NCBI RefSeq assembly: GCF_024868665.1
Contig: NC_079906.1
Span: 12,524,807-12,588,806, forward strand
Reading direction: 5' to 3'
DNA length: 64,000 nucleotides
DNA from: Triplophysa rosa
Lineage: Eukaryota; Chordata; Actinopteri; Cypriniformes; Nemacheilidae
In this document: positions 1 to 11,275 of the stretch, piece by piece
Position numbering within the stretch: the first letter of the stretch is position 1
Layout of the letters: each line of letters opens with the position of its first letter
Notes under the pieces: generated by a model
The model's database searches: none
Seen by the model: the letters and a program-made list of their open reading frames with translations, nothing else
Told to the model about the DNA's origin: nothing
Made by a program: the position numbers and the translations under genes

Positions 1-660
1 GCATCTCATGTGACATGAGACTTTTACCAAAAGTGAGTTTAAAAAGTTTATTCAAGTGTCCTATTGTAGTACTTTTTTTAAAACTACTAAATGCTTTTAG
101 TCTACTTCTCAAAAATACTTTCTATACTTAAAAGTACTTCACTGATAAATCGCAGACAACCGCCAAATGGTGTGCACTTTATTTTTTATTTATCGTGCAG
201 CCCTAATCGAGATATACTTCAAATCTACATAAAGTACAGTTAAACGTATAAAAATCAATACCTAGTGGTATACTTAGTGCTAAAAGAACTAGTAAACTAG
301 TTTACTAAAAGAAAACGTACATGTATATTTGGAGTATAAAATAAACTAGTACTTCAAATGGAGTATACTTCAAAGTGTACTTTCATAGAAAGTAAACTAT
401 CAATATACCTACGGTATACGTTAACTTGTATAGTTGCAGTACAAACAAAAAAATGCATTTGTATACTCAAGTTTTCTACATTCACACTTAAGTGTACTTT
501 ATTATAGTAAAAGTATAGTAAAACTAGTAAAAAGTGCACTTGAAATAGTGCACTTATTAGTATACTACTACTAGTACAATACTACAAAACTACTTAAAAA
601 TATACTTTATTTCAGTGTACTTAATAAAATGTACTTGAAGTATACTCAGGAGTGTACTGG
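1..660. repeat. AT-rich array of AGTATACTT-like palindromic motifs
   Basis: The segment is packed with short self-complementary words of the type AGTATACTT, AGTGTACTT, AAGTACTT and ACTAGTAAACTAGT on both strands, with no usable reading frame. A piece near 190-205 (TCGTGCAGCCCTAAT) resembles the end of hAT-type fish repeats and is echoed at 55655-55668. The block is best read as a decayed non-autonomous DNA transposon or fold-back repeat, possibly cut by the window edge. The class was not identified. Confidence 0.5.
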
Positions 661-1076
661 TGCCTGGAGAAGTGGTTATACTGTTAATTTATTCCCCCAT
701 TTTTAAAGCGGCCTAGCAAAGGATTAACGCCTCTGTGTTATAATGTAGCCAGGTTTCCACCCTGGTTTTATGCACATTTTGAAGTTTCGTGTCAGAAATG
801 AGTGATGGCCACAGAAGAGGTGCAGATTCTAAAATCAATCCTGGCCTAAAGGCTATATGAAGAGACAACCAGGGCACTACACAGGATTTTAGAAATACCA
901 ATGTCCAAGAAAATATTGACTTCCTGCATTTTAAGACCTTTAGAGGGCAAATTAGATAACAATACCTAACGTACAACCATGTCTGTCTTTTCATGATTAT
1001 CAGCATCAGTAAAAGAGTAAACTCATGGTCAATATTTTTACACAAATATTATACAATCTATATTTCAGTAAAGAGC
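661..1076. other. Gene-free sequence, nothing recognised
   Basis: The frames here are short, compositionally non-coding and without recognisable domains. No repeat ends or RNA gene were seen. Confidence 0.5.
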
Positions 1077-1080
1077 ATTT

Positions 1081-1146
1081 GGGTTTGAAATGACATTAAG
1101 GTAAACGAGTGATAACAGAATGTCCAGTTTTGAGTGAACTATCCCT
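1081..1146 (+). mobile_element. Angel-like MITE, right-end fragment
   Basis: A run equivalent to the right arm of the TTAA-flanked palindromic MITE found throughout this window: GTTTGAAATGACA, then TGATAACAGAA, then GAACTATCCCTTTAA. It ends with TTAA at 1147-1150. The left arm is absent, so this is a truncated copy. Confidence 0.7.
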
Positions 1147-1150
1147 TTAA

Positions 1151-3026
1151 CTTTTTGAGTAATAACATAGACATCAAATTACAAAAGTTGCAGATACTTG
1201 GTGCTTTTTATTTAAAACCGGTAACATTTAAAGAATTTAGAAACAGAATTAAAGAACGAGAATTCATTTAGAAGTTATGCATTTGAAATATTTGCAAACA
1301 TTATAGCTGTTTTAACCACAACCTAAACACACCTGAGTAAGCCATGCGCTTTAGCATGAACTAGTGAAGGTCTGGTCATGTTTTTGTCTAGTCACACTGA
1401 CATTACCTGAAATGTGTAAATGCCTTCGGCCTTTTGTAGTTTACATGACTGGATTTTACATTCGGTCGTTTACCATGTTGACGCGGGTCAAGCGCGTCCA
1501 CAGTAAACAATACCACTGGCGCGCAAACTCCAGAGAGCTGTGGAAAGAAGAATAAAGCGACGCAGCCAGCGTTTTTAGACGCGACATGTGAACTACCCCT
1601 GACATTTCTATAAATATATATTTATATTGCATTGCGCTCTTTCTCAGTTAAACTGACCCCGAGCTGGGCTTCTGGCAAAAGCAACTCCCACCTTCTTTCG
1701 TTTGATTGGACAGTAATGCTCGGCTTCATTCATTTGATTGTCCATCTCCGTTATTGATGAGCGCTTGTACACTGAGGTAGATCAGATCTGAGATCAGTCA
1801 TAGGCGCTTTCTACATATTGGCAGCAGTTCATTCAGTTTGTCCTGTTATTCACGACTTTTATGACACACCATGGAAATATTACGCCACATACCTGCGTAT
1901 ACCCTCGACTACACCACTGAATATACTTATTTATTGTAAGGTGAGACTTTGGAACAGGAAGAGGGCTTTTGTTTTTGCTGTGGAAATGGATTTTCTCAAG
2001 TGTTATTCAGATGCAGTTGAGCTCATTTTAAGGAAATGAGCTCAGTTTGTAACTTCAACAGCTGTTTACTGTCATGCCAAGACTCAAATTTGCCTTTCAT
2101 TAGGTATTGCCTGGTAAGTTGCTTTATTATGTAAAATAAACTTTCTATTTTCTCAAAATCTGCCACGTTTGTTTGAATAGTCTGACATACAGTAGCAGTA
2201 TTTGAGCCAACCAATGGAGTGAGCTGGATCCGTTTATCTGACCAATGACAGATGAGGAGAGTGTTTAAAAAACCTCCTTCACAAATCCCTAGCGGCACAG
2301 AAATAATTACACAATGCACCTTTAACTACTTGTTGTAAATGGCAAATGTGGCAGCATTGTTCAAAAATATTTCACTTTGAGGGTTCAGCAGAGATTTTCA
2401 AGTCAGCCTGAGGTTGTGACCATGGCAATTTATGAATGATTGTTCCTCATTACGTTATACATCTTTTATGAATCTGGCATGTTCAGCAAATGTGTGTCTA
2501 GAGAGAAACAAACCAGAAACATTTTCTATAAACCGATATTAACTTGCCTCACTATTCCCCCTAAATGTATGTTTTTTCTCAGTTTGAACTTCAGACTACC
2601 AACTGTTTCTGTGTGTTTAAATGAGCAAATATCCCCCCATAGCTTTTAGTAATGATTATGTTTCAAATCGTAGCTTGGGGTTGCATCATCCACACTGTTG
2701 CGAGAAGATAATTCTGGGGTTTTAATTAATCTACTGTTAGACTGTGGTCCTTCAGGCGAGAACTTCCGTTGTTGACCGCTTGTCGAAATGGAAATCTATC
2801 CTCTTTTTCTCTGTGGGTCTTTCTCATGCTTTGAATCCTCTGGCTATAAACAAGACTTTTTAGTTTTTGTTTGGATGCCAGTAAAAAGATCAAAGGCTGC
2901 TGTTGATTTTTATGGCTGTTAATGTGTTTGCCCTGTTTGCTCTGTGCTGTTCTGTTCTGCCACTGTTGACTGGAGGGAATGTGATAGAAATTACTGGCCA
3001 AAAATAATTCTAATAATTTTTACTTA
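1151..3026. other. Gene-free sequence, nothing recognised
   Basis: About 1.9 kb with only short open frames (99 codons at most), none with a recognisable domain or paired splice sites. Two copies of TTTGATTG lie near 1700 and 1734. I cannot assign a function to any part. Confidence 0.5.
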
Positions 3027-3030
3027 TTGA

Positions 3031-3900
3031 AGATCGCGCATCACAGTCAGTTTCTGCCAATCTCATAATAATTTGGAGTGCCTATACAGTAGTATTGCAT
3101 ACGTCATACCTTCGAAGAGTATTTAGTTTGAACAAATGTATAAAAGAGAGATACAGCTATAATTATTTTCGGAAAAACACGAGCTGCTAGAGGTGGGACT
3201 AGTGGGGTGAGTGGGATGGAACACATCATCACATTAATCCCTTCGTGTTTTACACTATGCACGTACACGCCGACTGGCAACAAACACAGACGTGTGACTT
3301 AGTTTGACTTAGCGTGCAGTTCATGTCCGGCATCTTTTAGCACTGGGACCGCGCCATCTATCAGTTTCGAATGATATCCAAATCCAGCATTATATCCACC
3401 GTTTAAATAACATCCATCACTGAAATGCAGTGAACAAACAGACACATCTAAACTTCACTATCGCAAGAGTAACGATCTTGACGCAGCACATATAATCTTG
3501 ATGGTAAGCGGGTCTCGCTCGTCGGTTGGCTCGCTTAGGGGGGCTCTTTCTTTCGCCTTGCCGTGCTTTTCCGGGAGAATGACCAATAAAAGGAATAGGA
3601 TCCATTTGACGACGCAGGGATCCAGAATTATAAAAAAACTTTACGAAACAAGTTGGAGTGCATTAAGTGAAGTGAAAGTGACCTATTAGTCAGATATGGT
3701 GACCCATACCCGAAATGTGACCTCTGCATTTAACCCATCCAGAGAGTAGTGAACACACGCACAGCAAGTGGTGAACACACGTACCCCCGGAGCAGTGGGC
3801 AACTCGTTTTTTAACAAGCTGACCATGTTAAGCATGAGAAGCCAGCACGTTTAACAGTGTAAAGAATTCAGAATGCATGACATAGCATGATACCCGATCT
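3031..3900 (-). mobile_element. TTAA-type DNA transposon with THAP remnant, copy 1
   Basis: The ends are imperfect inverted repeats. The low end reads AGATCGCGCATCAC after TTGA (3027-3030); the high end, read on the minus strand, is AGATCGGGTATCAT next to TTAA (3901-3904). Read on the minus strand, the interior aligns by eye over several hundred bases with 26068-26853. This includes a stretch (about 3290-3440) encoding a decayed C-terminal THAP zinc-finger piece: CVCLFTAF here, where the better copy has FVCSQHF. The frame is broken. TTAA duplication plus THAP is known for the Kolobok superfamily of cut-and-paste transposons; that assignment is inference. A second repeat is nested at about 3655-3805. 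Confidence 0.65.
3655..3805. repeat. Unclassified fish repeat nested in THAP element copy 1
   Basis: This stretch interrupts the alignment between the two THAP-bearing copies (3031-3900 and 26068-26853). It carries words familiar from dispersed teleost repeats, such as GTGACCCATAC, CTGCATTTAACCCATCC and CCGGAGCAGTGGGCA. No inverted ends or duplication were found, so its class is left open. Boundaries are approximate. Confidence 0.5.
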
Positions 3901-3904
3901 TTAA

Positions 3905-5479
3905 TGTCAGGCCTGCGGCAGACTTGAACACAAGTGCTGATCTGAAATCTGGACTGCGGAAGTCAGGATTTAAACATTTTACATTTAGATTGATACCTCG
4001 ATGTCAGATTAGTGGTAGATTTGCCGTCTGTGGTGTGTAAATGTGTGTGTGAATGGTGCCCACCCAATGGAAAATAGCTTGAGAGGGTACTCTTTCATGG
4101 AATAGAGATCTGATGTATGTTTAATGTATTAACATTGTTTCAGAAGTTTCTCTTAAAATTCTTGAATATGGACACAAACAAAAAATTAGTGGTTCAGGTT
4201 TTTAATGAAATCTCTGGCATTTGAGTGCATGACTTTTTTATTACTGTATAAACTACTTTCTACTTTTATTCTGCATTGAATTTGAGACACTGTGGACGAA
4301 TCTCTTGATAAAACAAAGTGTTTAATTTAAAAAAAGTTAATTTCATTTAAAAACATTTGATCTTATTAATGTCTGAGAAAGACAATTTTTTAGAGAAATT
4401 TTTTTTAGAGAAAGTGTGCGGCGCACGAATGTGTGTGTGTATGTGTGTGTGCGTGTGTGAGATCTCAAAGTAGCCCTGAGTTCAGTTCTGTTTTAGATCT
4501 CTGTTTACACTCACCCTAGACTGCCTGATGCTGTCTCTGTGTTCTGCCTCTGTTTATCTAACTTACTTACAAAAAGACAGAAACTCACTAAATCATAACA
4601 GTTCTGAAAACAAACATCACTTTTTGCTCTGTAGATCAACTAGGTCTTTGAAACACTAAATATAATCAGACCTCTATCAGAACCATCTCCTTCAAATGAC
4701 TGCCGATGTTATCCCTGGGTATAGATAGTTCAGAGAAGAGTTATAAATTAGATTTATAGGATCATCAGAAGGTTGTGCAAAGGAAAACGTTCATCAGTTT
4801 TCTAAATTTAATCATCACGTGTTCTGGCCCAAAATGAAACTGATGGATGGAATCTAAGTGCATCTTCTAGCGGATCATTTCCCCATAGGAATCACTTCAG
4901 CTGAGCGCTCTAAATATGTATGTCAGGAGAAATTAATGGTGGATATACATTCTTGCCCAGCAATGAAGAACAAATTTGTATTTCTGGTGTTCACCATTTT
5001 AGAGAAGTGTGTGTGTCAAAATGCAATCAGTAAATATGCTTTCGGGCTTCAAGGGCTTATTAACATCAACTAGTATTAGCATTCCCCATACGTAAGATGT
5101 AAATCCTATGAAAGACTGAATCATTGGAGAAAATTAAGGGGCCTCGCGTGATGTTTGTGCCCCAGGGCCCTGTGGTTCTTTGATCCGGCCCTGGTGCTTC
5201 TTTACTGTAAAACATGTTTCTAACTGCTTGTTCAAGAGCCACGTACCTCAGGCTTGTTCAGGTGCATTGACAACCTCAAACAGTGGAGACCGAAAATCCA
5301 ATAGACAATATTAATATACACCATACAAAAATATTAGATTGCCTTATTTCCCTCTGAATGCGAACGTTTTATGTAATAAGGCTGAGTCAGTGCTGAACAC
5401 AAACACACACTGACAGAGTTTCCATTATCTATCCTATTATTGAGAGTCGGAGCCCTTTGTAATTTCAGTAATGTAGATT
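3905..5479. other. Gene-free sequence with a short GT tract
   Basis: No gene recognised. A (GT)n-rich tract with GC interruptions lies at about 4431-4461. A fragment near 5135-5190 (GGGGCCTCGCG to GATCCGGCCCTGG) looks like a piece of a dispersed repeat but has no definable ends. Confidence 0.45.
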
Positions 5480-6010
5480 AGAAAAGACACCAGCAATTTC
5501 TCTCATTCTCTTTTTCCTCTTTCAGGCGGCGCTTTTACAGAATGTATTTTCCTTTGTATTATTGAGAATGTCTCTGAGCTCGCTGCTTTTATTTGAAACA
5601 GACCAAGTTTGCCTCAGCCAAGAATATGGAATCCAAAAAACGAAAGCTATTTCAAAATACACGTCCTTACAATGCCCATCGTGTTTTGTTTCCTACAGAC
5701 AAAGGTGATGAAGGCTTTCAGTCTATCACTTTTGTCTACACAACAGGCCTTTAAAACAGAGACAAAAACATCCTGGCATGTACGCTTGGTTGTCATTCCC
5801 CTCCAAAAGAAACCCACCCTGGCAGCCTCCAATCTGTTTCCTCCTACAAATGTTCACTTTTTCAACAACCTGACATTTACAATTAAGAACTTTAATTGCT
5901 GTTGTCTTGTTATTGAGGGCTTCGCACAGATTGGAGAGCTAATACAATTCTCGTTAACTTGAAGGTTGCGTCTGCCTCAATTAATTTCACATTTTCATAC
6001 AATTTTCAGG
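5480..6010. promoter_or_regulatory. Candidate conserved non-coding block
   Basis: This stretch has no repeat ends, no microsatellite and no supported exon. It reads like developmental non-coding DNA: homeodomain-like TAAT cores (CAATTAAGAAC, TTAATTGC, CTCAATTAATTTC) set in mixed-composition sequence. A 117-codon open frame at 5609-5962 shows no domain and is more likely chance. Conservation cannot be judged from one sequence. Confidence 0.3.
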
Positions 6011-6283
6011 CTAAAACTTGTGGCATTTCTTTACTGAACCTGTTATTAAGAGTGTCACTGCTGTTAATAGTAAAAGTAAGAACAGAGCTGCTCAGAGTTC
6101 ATAACAAATCTCAATGTTTTCAGGACTGCTTTTCAGTATATGTTGTGTTTTAGATGGTGCTGTGCCTTTTAAAGATGTATGTCATGTAGTAACCTGAAGA
6201 AACCAATAGATTCTTTGAGACTAAATCAATCTTTATTGAAATAAATTGAAATCTTTTACTGTAGATGGGTCAGTTCAGGTTAA

Positions 6284-6605
6284 ATGTAGTTCACCCCAAA
6301 ATGAAAATCATTCACTCACCATCTTGTCATTTCAAACCTGTATGACTTTCTTTCTTCTGCAGAACACAAGAGAACATCATTTTCGAAGAATGTTGGTAAC
6401 GGAACAATGGTGGTGCACATTAACTTCAATTGTGCGGACACAAAACCAATGCAAGTCAATGGGTACCGCCATTGTTGGGTTACCAACATTCTTCGAAAAT
6501 GATGTTCTGTTGTGTTCTGCAGAAGAAAGAAAGTCATACAGGTTTGAAATGACATGAGGGTGAGTAGATGATGACAGAATTTCCATTTTTGGGTGAATTA
6601 TCCCT
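6284..6605. mobile_element. Angel-like palindromic MITE, complete copy
   Basis: The copy is flanked by TTAA at 6280-6283 and 6606-6609. The left arm carries GTAGTTCACCCC and a block near 6337-6390 (CATTTCAAACCTG, then CTTTCTTCTGCAGAACACA). It is repeated in inverse near 6485-6560 (TGTTCTGCAGAAGAAAG, then CAGGTTTGAAATGACA). The whole copy folds into one long hairpin. There is no coding capacity: the open frames on both strands are mirror images created by the palindrome. Confidence 0.85.
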
Positions 6606-6609
6606 TTAA

Positions 6610-7570
6610 AATCTGCACTTTTCTTGGTCAGCTAGCATCATGATACATCAGCTTGGACCAGCAAACAAGCTTATTTTATTTTTCAGCAGTGGATCTTTGC
6701 AGGTTAAGACCTATTTTCTTCTCTTGTAAAAAGACCATCATATTCTCCCTCATTAATTACATGAAATAGCATCTCAGCAGAATGACCATTATGTAGAGCA
6801 TCTTTTATTGGGCTCCAGTGTTTTTGCGCCTGTGTATGATTTTGTTGTTGCTGCTGCTTGTAAAGGCAGGAGATTCTTTGACGGTCTCACCGAGCTGGTG
6901 AAGGAAAATCAATGAGATTCGGGATAATCACTGCCGTCTGTTATCCTGCCAGGCGCTTTCTACAAACACAGTTTAAGAGCACCGCAATCCATACAATTAC
7001 TTGCAAGACACCCCAGAGATATGCTGCTTTTAGCATACACTTACAAATCCATAAAGCAGCAAAGCGTCACGCAGACAGCTGCGGATGGATGCTGCCAGTG
7101 CTATCTGATCACTATACTAAATAGCATTTGTGTTTACCTATGGACGTTAACCTTTACCCTTTAAAGAGGGATTATCTTTCAGGAGCAATAACTGCTTATA
7201 CTGGAGATCAGGATCATTTATCTTTAAGAGGGCTGAGATCCGCCCTTCTTGTGCCCCGCATTAGCGCTGAGAACTAACTCTAAAGTGTGTGCATGAAGAT
7301 GGAGCTGTTCATCTTCTGGAGAGCAATATATGTTTGAGCTCTCCTGGTCGTCTCACAAAAGCCTGCTGATTTTACTGGTTTAATATTAGATATGAATCTA
7401 ACACTCATCGTTTACCCTTCAACCTATAATTACTCTCTCACCTCGGGTCTTAAAATGACTCAAACGTCGCATGGCGGGTCGCTATGGCTGGTCGCCATGG
7501 CAGATCTTGATGGGAGGTTGTGTGGGGTGTCTGGCAGGTGATCAAAATCTGTTATCAAAAGAGAAAAACC
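6610..7570. promoter_or_regulatory. Gene-free; candidate conserved block at about 6720-7130
   Basis: No gene recognised. The part at about 6720-7130 lacks repeat signatures and has mixed composition with TAAT cores (CATTAATTACATG). It could be a regulatory element, but this is an impression only. The remainder to 7570 shows nothing specific. Confidence 0.3.
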
Positions 7571-7774
7571 AAGTTGGTAACACTTTACAATAAGGTTGTA
7601 TTTGTTAACATTGGTTTTGCATTAACTAACACAACTAATAATGATAATACAGCATTTATGAATCTTAATTCATGTTAATTTTAGCATTTTGTAATACATT
7701 TTTAAAATCAAGCATCGTAACTGAACATTAGTTAATGCACCATGAACTAACATGAATAACTGTATTGACATTAA

Positions 7775-8150
7775 AGCAACACTTTGTAGTTTTTCGACCT
7801 AATAATGTCTTTAAAATTATTTCAGTGTTAGAACAACTCTTAAATGGACAAATTCTACTGCCACTGCTACCTGAGCTGCCTCAGAGCGCCTACAACCACA
7901 CTCTGTAAGTTCTATGTTCGGGTCGGTACACACAGCCCTGCCCATCCCCTGTCTGCGGAAGAGTGCGACATGGTTTCCAAACCACGTTTCTGCATTCGAC
8001 GGTTCCATCAGCTTAGTAAACAAATTCACGTGTATTGCGCTGCCCGCGGGGAAGCTTATACAGCGACATTTATTTACAACACTGGTAACAGACAATTGCG
8101 CTTATCAATCACATGGGGGAACTCGTGAGCAAAGGTTCTATAGTGTCGCT
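7775..8150. mobile_element. TTAA-flanked MITE with AGCRACACT ends
   Basis: Exact TTAA flanks lie at 7771-7774 and 8151-8154. The left end reads AGCAACACTTTGTAG; the right end on the other strand reads AGCGACACTATAGAA. The 376-bp interior has no coding domain. Removing the element and one TTAA restores a plausible run of the host palindromic repeat (GACATTAACTAACATT), supporting a genuine TTAA insertion. Confidence 0.8.
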
Positions 8151-8159
8151 TTAACTAAC

Positions 8160-8655
8160 ATTATTACACGGCTCGTTGGAATGCTTGATTCTGATTAGCC
8201 AGTCGCGACATTTGCAGGTTCGTTATTCTCAGGTAACAACCTCTCAAAACTACTAACACACCGTAACCCGGATGCAGCAAATCATTTTGACAGTTTTTTT
8301 TGACAAATTAAATATAAATATGTCTTTTGATAACATATATGACATTATATTTATAAATAATTAAAACAAATTGCCTGCTCATGACATTTGAACGTCATTT
8401 CTTACCATAAAACCGAAAGTAAACTGCTTTTCCTCGCGGAAGGTCTGCATTCGGTAAAAATGAACTAATGAAATATTTAAAATTCACATTTCATGTCCAG
8501 TTTTTTCTCATGTGGCAAGTAGCGTGTAATAAGCAGGACAAGCAGCTGGCTGTTAACGTGAAATAAGCCCCTTCAGTGTGATACAAGATTCAAACTGTCA
8601 GGGCTTATATTTGTGCGATAACAACTGGCTGCCTGTACATTATCCCTTGCTTAAC
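8160..8655. mobile_element. Unclassified DNA repeat, second insert in the nest
   Basis: The segment sits between the TTAA element and the right half of the split palindromic repeat. Its right end forms a small fold-back: AAATAAGCCCC near 8561 is answered by GGGCTTATATTTG near 8602, followed by CTGCCTGTACATTATCCCTTGC-type sequence. A GGCTGCCTGTACATTA word recurs near 44859. The left end (ATTACACGGCTCG) does not pair with the right end, so the element may be truncated. Its superfamily is unknown. Confidence 0.45.
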
Positions 8656-8762
8656 AAAGATCCATAAATGCTGAAAAATTAAATTGCCTATTGTTATTTC
8701 ATGTTAGTTAATGCATTTACTAATATTAACACATACAATCTTATTGTAAATTGTTACCACAA

Positions 8763-10728
8763 AGTTTGATTTTTACAAATGAATGCTTACAAATGAATAT
8801 GTGTGGACATGTGCTAGCTTTTTGCCTGCATGTTTACCATGTCAAATTTAGTAGAACATCGGTCTCCTGATTCGATATTTATTTTTCACTTGAGGGTTGG
8901 TTAAATTAGTCACTTTGATTGAAAAGCGCAGACACAATGACTGGCCCAGGGGGGTGGAAAATTGAGGAAAAGCTGTGAAACAAATTGGCAGCACCTTTCT
9001 TGGCTATTGTCCTGTTAGCATATGTCCGCATACACAAGGGTTCACGGCTTAAATGTTCATTGATTGAGGAATGCATATTGATCGCCTACAGTTCACTCCT
9101 TTCCTGCTGGTTTTGTTTGGTGTCTCGCCAGGTTCATCTGTGATGTGGGTGTGGTTACGGTCACTATTGACAGTTCAGGGTGCTGATCTTGAATAGATTC
9201 TCATTTGCAGGATGAGAGGATACTGACAGGCTCAGAAATGTAAAGTTGTGAACACAAAGAATTGATTTTTTTCGTTGGATCCAGTAAGATGGAGAAATTA
9301 CACTAACAGATTGTCTAGACATACATGATTAGTCACAATAACAAATCCTAAAAGCAGCAGCATGCGTGTTTGAGAAATAATTGAACCCAAAGTCATGAAA
9401 TGGTTGTTTGTTATTTAAAGAAAAAGACCTGCATGCTATTCTGAGCCAGGCAGAAAAGGCACTACAATGACACTAGTAAATCAGAACGCTTTCTATATTT
9501 AGAAACTAACATTTGCTCCACTGCCTGTAAAGGAACATCAGGCTTTAGTGGTAACTTAGCAACTGGTGCTAGGCAACCTTGTTGGTAAGCATGGATCTGG
9601 TGCAGAGGGGGTGTGGCCGAGGATGTCTTTGAGTTTTAATTTAAACGGATAGGAAGCATACTAGCCATTATCAGTAGCACACAAGCATTTCAATACTAGC
9701 TTCCTATCTGAAGTCTTTGAGGATGGTTCATTTGCATATTCTAAGAGAGAACTTCAGAGCCATTTGATTGTCTTAGCAACGATAGCTAACCAAACATCCA
9801 TCACCGCCTCAACGTCTGACAACGCTACTAATTAACAATTCATTACATTAGCCTGCACGCTAATTACTTTCTAAAAAATTCAATATGAGAAACAGAATAA
9901 TTTAGCCACTGTGCTAACACTTGTCATGTGTTCATTACTCTGTAGGCATAGCTGTGCGAGCGCTAGCGCCGTTAAGCCTGAAGGTATTGATGTATGGCTC
10001 ATGCTGGATGCATGAGAATACAAAAAAACTGGCAAATAGAAAGATTCCACAGTTCACCTTTAAGTTCTAAAAGATTTTGACTTTGAGAGCTTCAAGAGAA
10101 CATTAGCGAGTCTAAAGGGTGGTATATTTGACATACGGTATGATATTACTTTATTAATCCTCAATAGGCAATTGACAGCGATAGTATTATCATGTGTAAC
10201 TCTTAACTCATCTACTATAGACAGGCTGTGGATAGGGCTCACAGGCAGCCAATGAGATACAAGGGCAAGAATAACTATTATTGCTGTATTAATTATGTAT
10301 ATGTAGTAATGAAATTTTCCACACAGCAGTGGTGAAAGATTCCAGCCGTAATGGCACGGACAGTTCTTTCTGGAGCACATGCTATGCCATAACTCATGAT
10401 AGTGCACGGTGAGCCTATGAATCTGCTGGCCGGCTAGTCTCACACTGTCAGACTTTAAATTTTGATCATGTCTGCTCTACATTGCAACTTAGTTTGGCTA
10501 ATATGAAACTGTGAATCAACCTTTGAAATTGTTGGTATGTTGTAGGGAACAAATGGTCTGATGGAGTTGGGGTTGATGGAATATATTGGTATTGATGATA
10601 ACCGTGGTATTAAAAACCAAGATTATCGATTTTGAGTTAATTACATGTGATAGTATAGTAAATAATTCAGCGCCTGTTAAAAGTTTTGCCTTAAGAGCCA
10701 AAATTGTTACAAACTCTCTGTCTTCCCA
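8763..10728. other. Gene-free sequence, nothing firmly recognised
   Basis: About 2 kb without a supported gene. A 127-codon minus-strand frame at 10060-10443 has no recognisable domain, and I do not call it. The segment ending near 10063 (ACAGTTCACCTTTAAG) could be the end of another TTAA-type repeat, but no partner end was found. Confidence 0.45.
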
Positions 10729-11026
10729 TGAGGTGCCGTATAGGGTTTAAATCAAACTGCGCTTATGAATACATATATATATAAGCGTGCATACACACAT
10801 ATATATATATACATGCATGCATTACTAACATAATGAATTTCGGCTTGTACGGCCCCTCATAGTATTGGATTTCATATTAGTGCGCACATGTTTTTCATAT
10901 GTGTTTGCTTGAACATCCAATAGTATACATGTATATGTGGGCAATGTATATGTGTGTATGCACGCTTTTATATATTTTTTGTATTCATAAGTGCAGTTTG
11001 ATTTAAACCCTATACGGCGCCTCATA
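10729..11026. mobile_element. Fold-back MITE with long inverted ends, hAT-like
   Basis: The left end from 10730 (GAGGTGCCGTATAGGG onward) and the reverse complement of the right end (11023 downward) agree over about 43 bases with two mismatches. The agreement then continues more loosely through GCGTGCATACACACATAT. The 8-mer TCTTCCCA lies immediately outside both ends (10721-10728 and 11027-11034), as expected for a hAT-type 8-bp target duplication. The hAT assignment is inference from duplication length. There is no coding content. Confidence 0.8.
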
Positions 11027-11129
11027 TCTTCCCATTTTAACGACTGCAATAATAATATTGCTATCATGAATTCTTTTTGCCACGATAATCATAATCATAA
11101 TTATTTTTAAAATTGTTTTCCACCCAGCG

Positions 11130-11275
11130 TTCAAAGGTCAAATAGTAAGGACCCAACTGTTGGGTTATAAAGTTAAACAATGCTGGGTTGTTTTAACCTG
11201 GTTGGGTCAAATGTAAGCATTTTCTGGGTTAATTTAACCCAACAGTTGGATTTGTACCTTTTGACTGGATTGATA
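11130..11275. repeat. TGGGTTAA-type palindromic repeat
   Basis: ACCCAACTGTTGGGTT near 11151 is mirrored by AACCCAACAGTTGG near 11236, with GCTGGGTTGTTTTAACC between. This is a small fold-back repeat of a kind common in fish genomes. Its ends are not sharply defined. Confidence 0.6.

Larger units (their letters stand above)
7577..8762. mobile_element. GTTAATGCATTAAC-type palindromic repeat, split by insertions
   Basis: The left part (7577-7770) begins GGTAACACTTTACAATAAGG and runs through GTTAACATT/GTTAATGCA words. The right part (about 8662-8762) mirrors it and ends ACAATCTTATTGTAAATTGTTACC. Together they resemble a fold-back teleost repeat with ends GGTAACACTTTAC. The middle is occupied by two other elements (7775-8150 and about 8160-8655), so this is the oldest layer of a nest. 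Confidence 0.65.

Noticed and set aside
5609..5962. 117-codon open frame on the + strand
   Set aside because: No recognisable domain and no paired splice sites. Composition matches surrounding non-coding DNA; more likely a candidate non-coding element.
6246..6586. Overlapping frames of 69-103 codons on both strands
   Set aside because: They mirror each other because the MITE is palindromic; no real gene.
10060..10443. 127-codon minus-strand frame with a hydrophobic stretch
   Set aside because: No family recognised and no supporting exon structure. The hydrophobic run comes from AT-rich codons.
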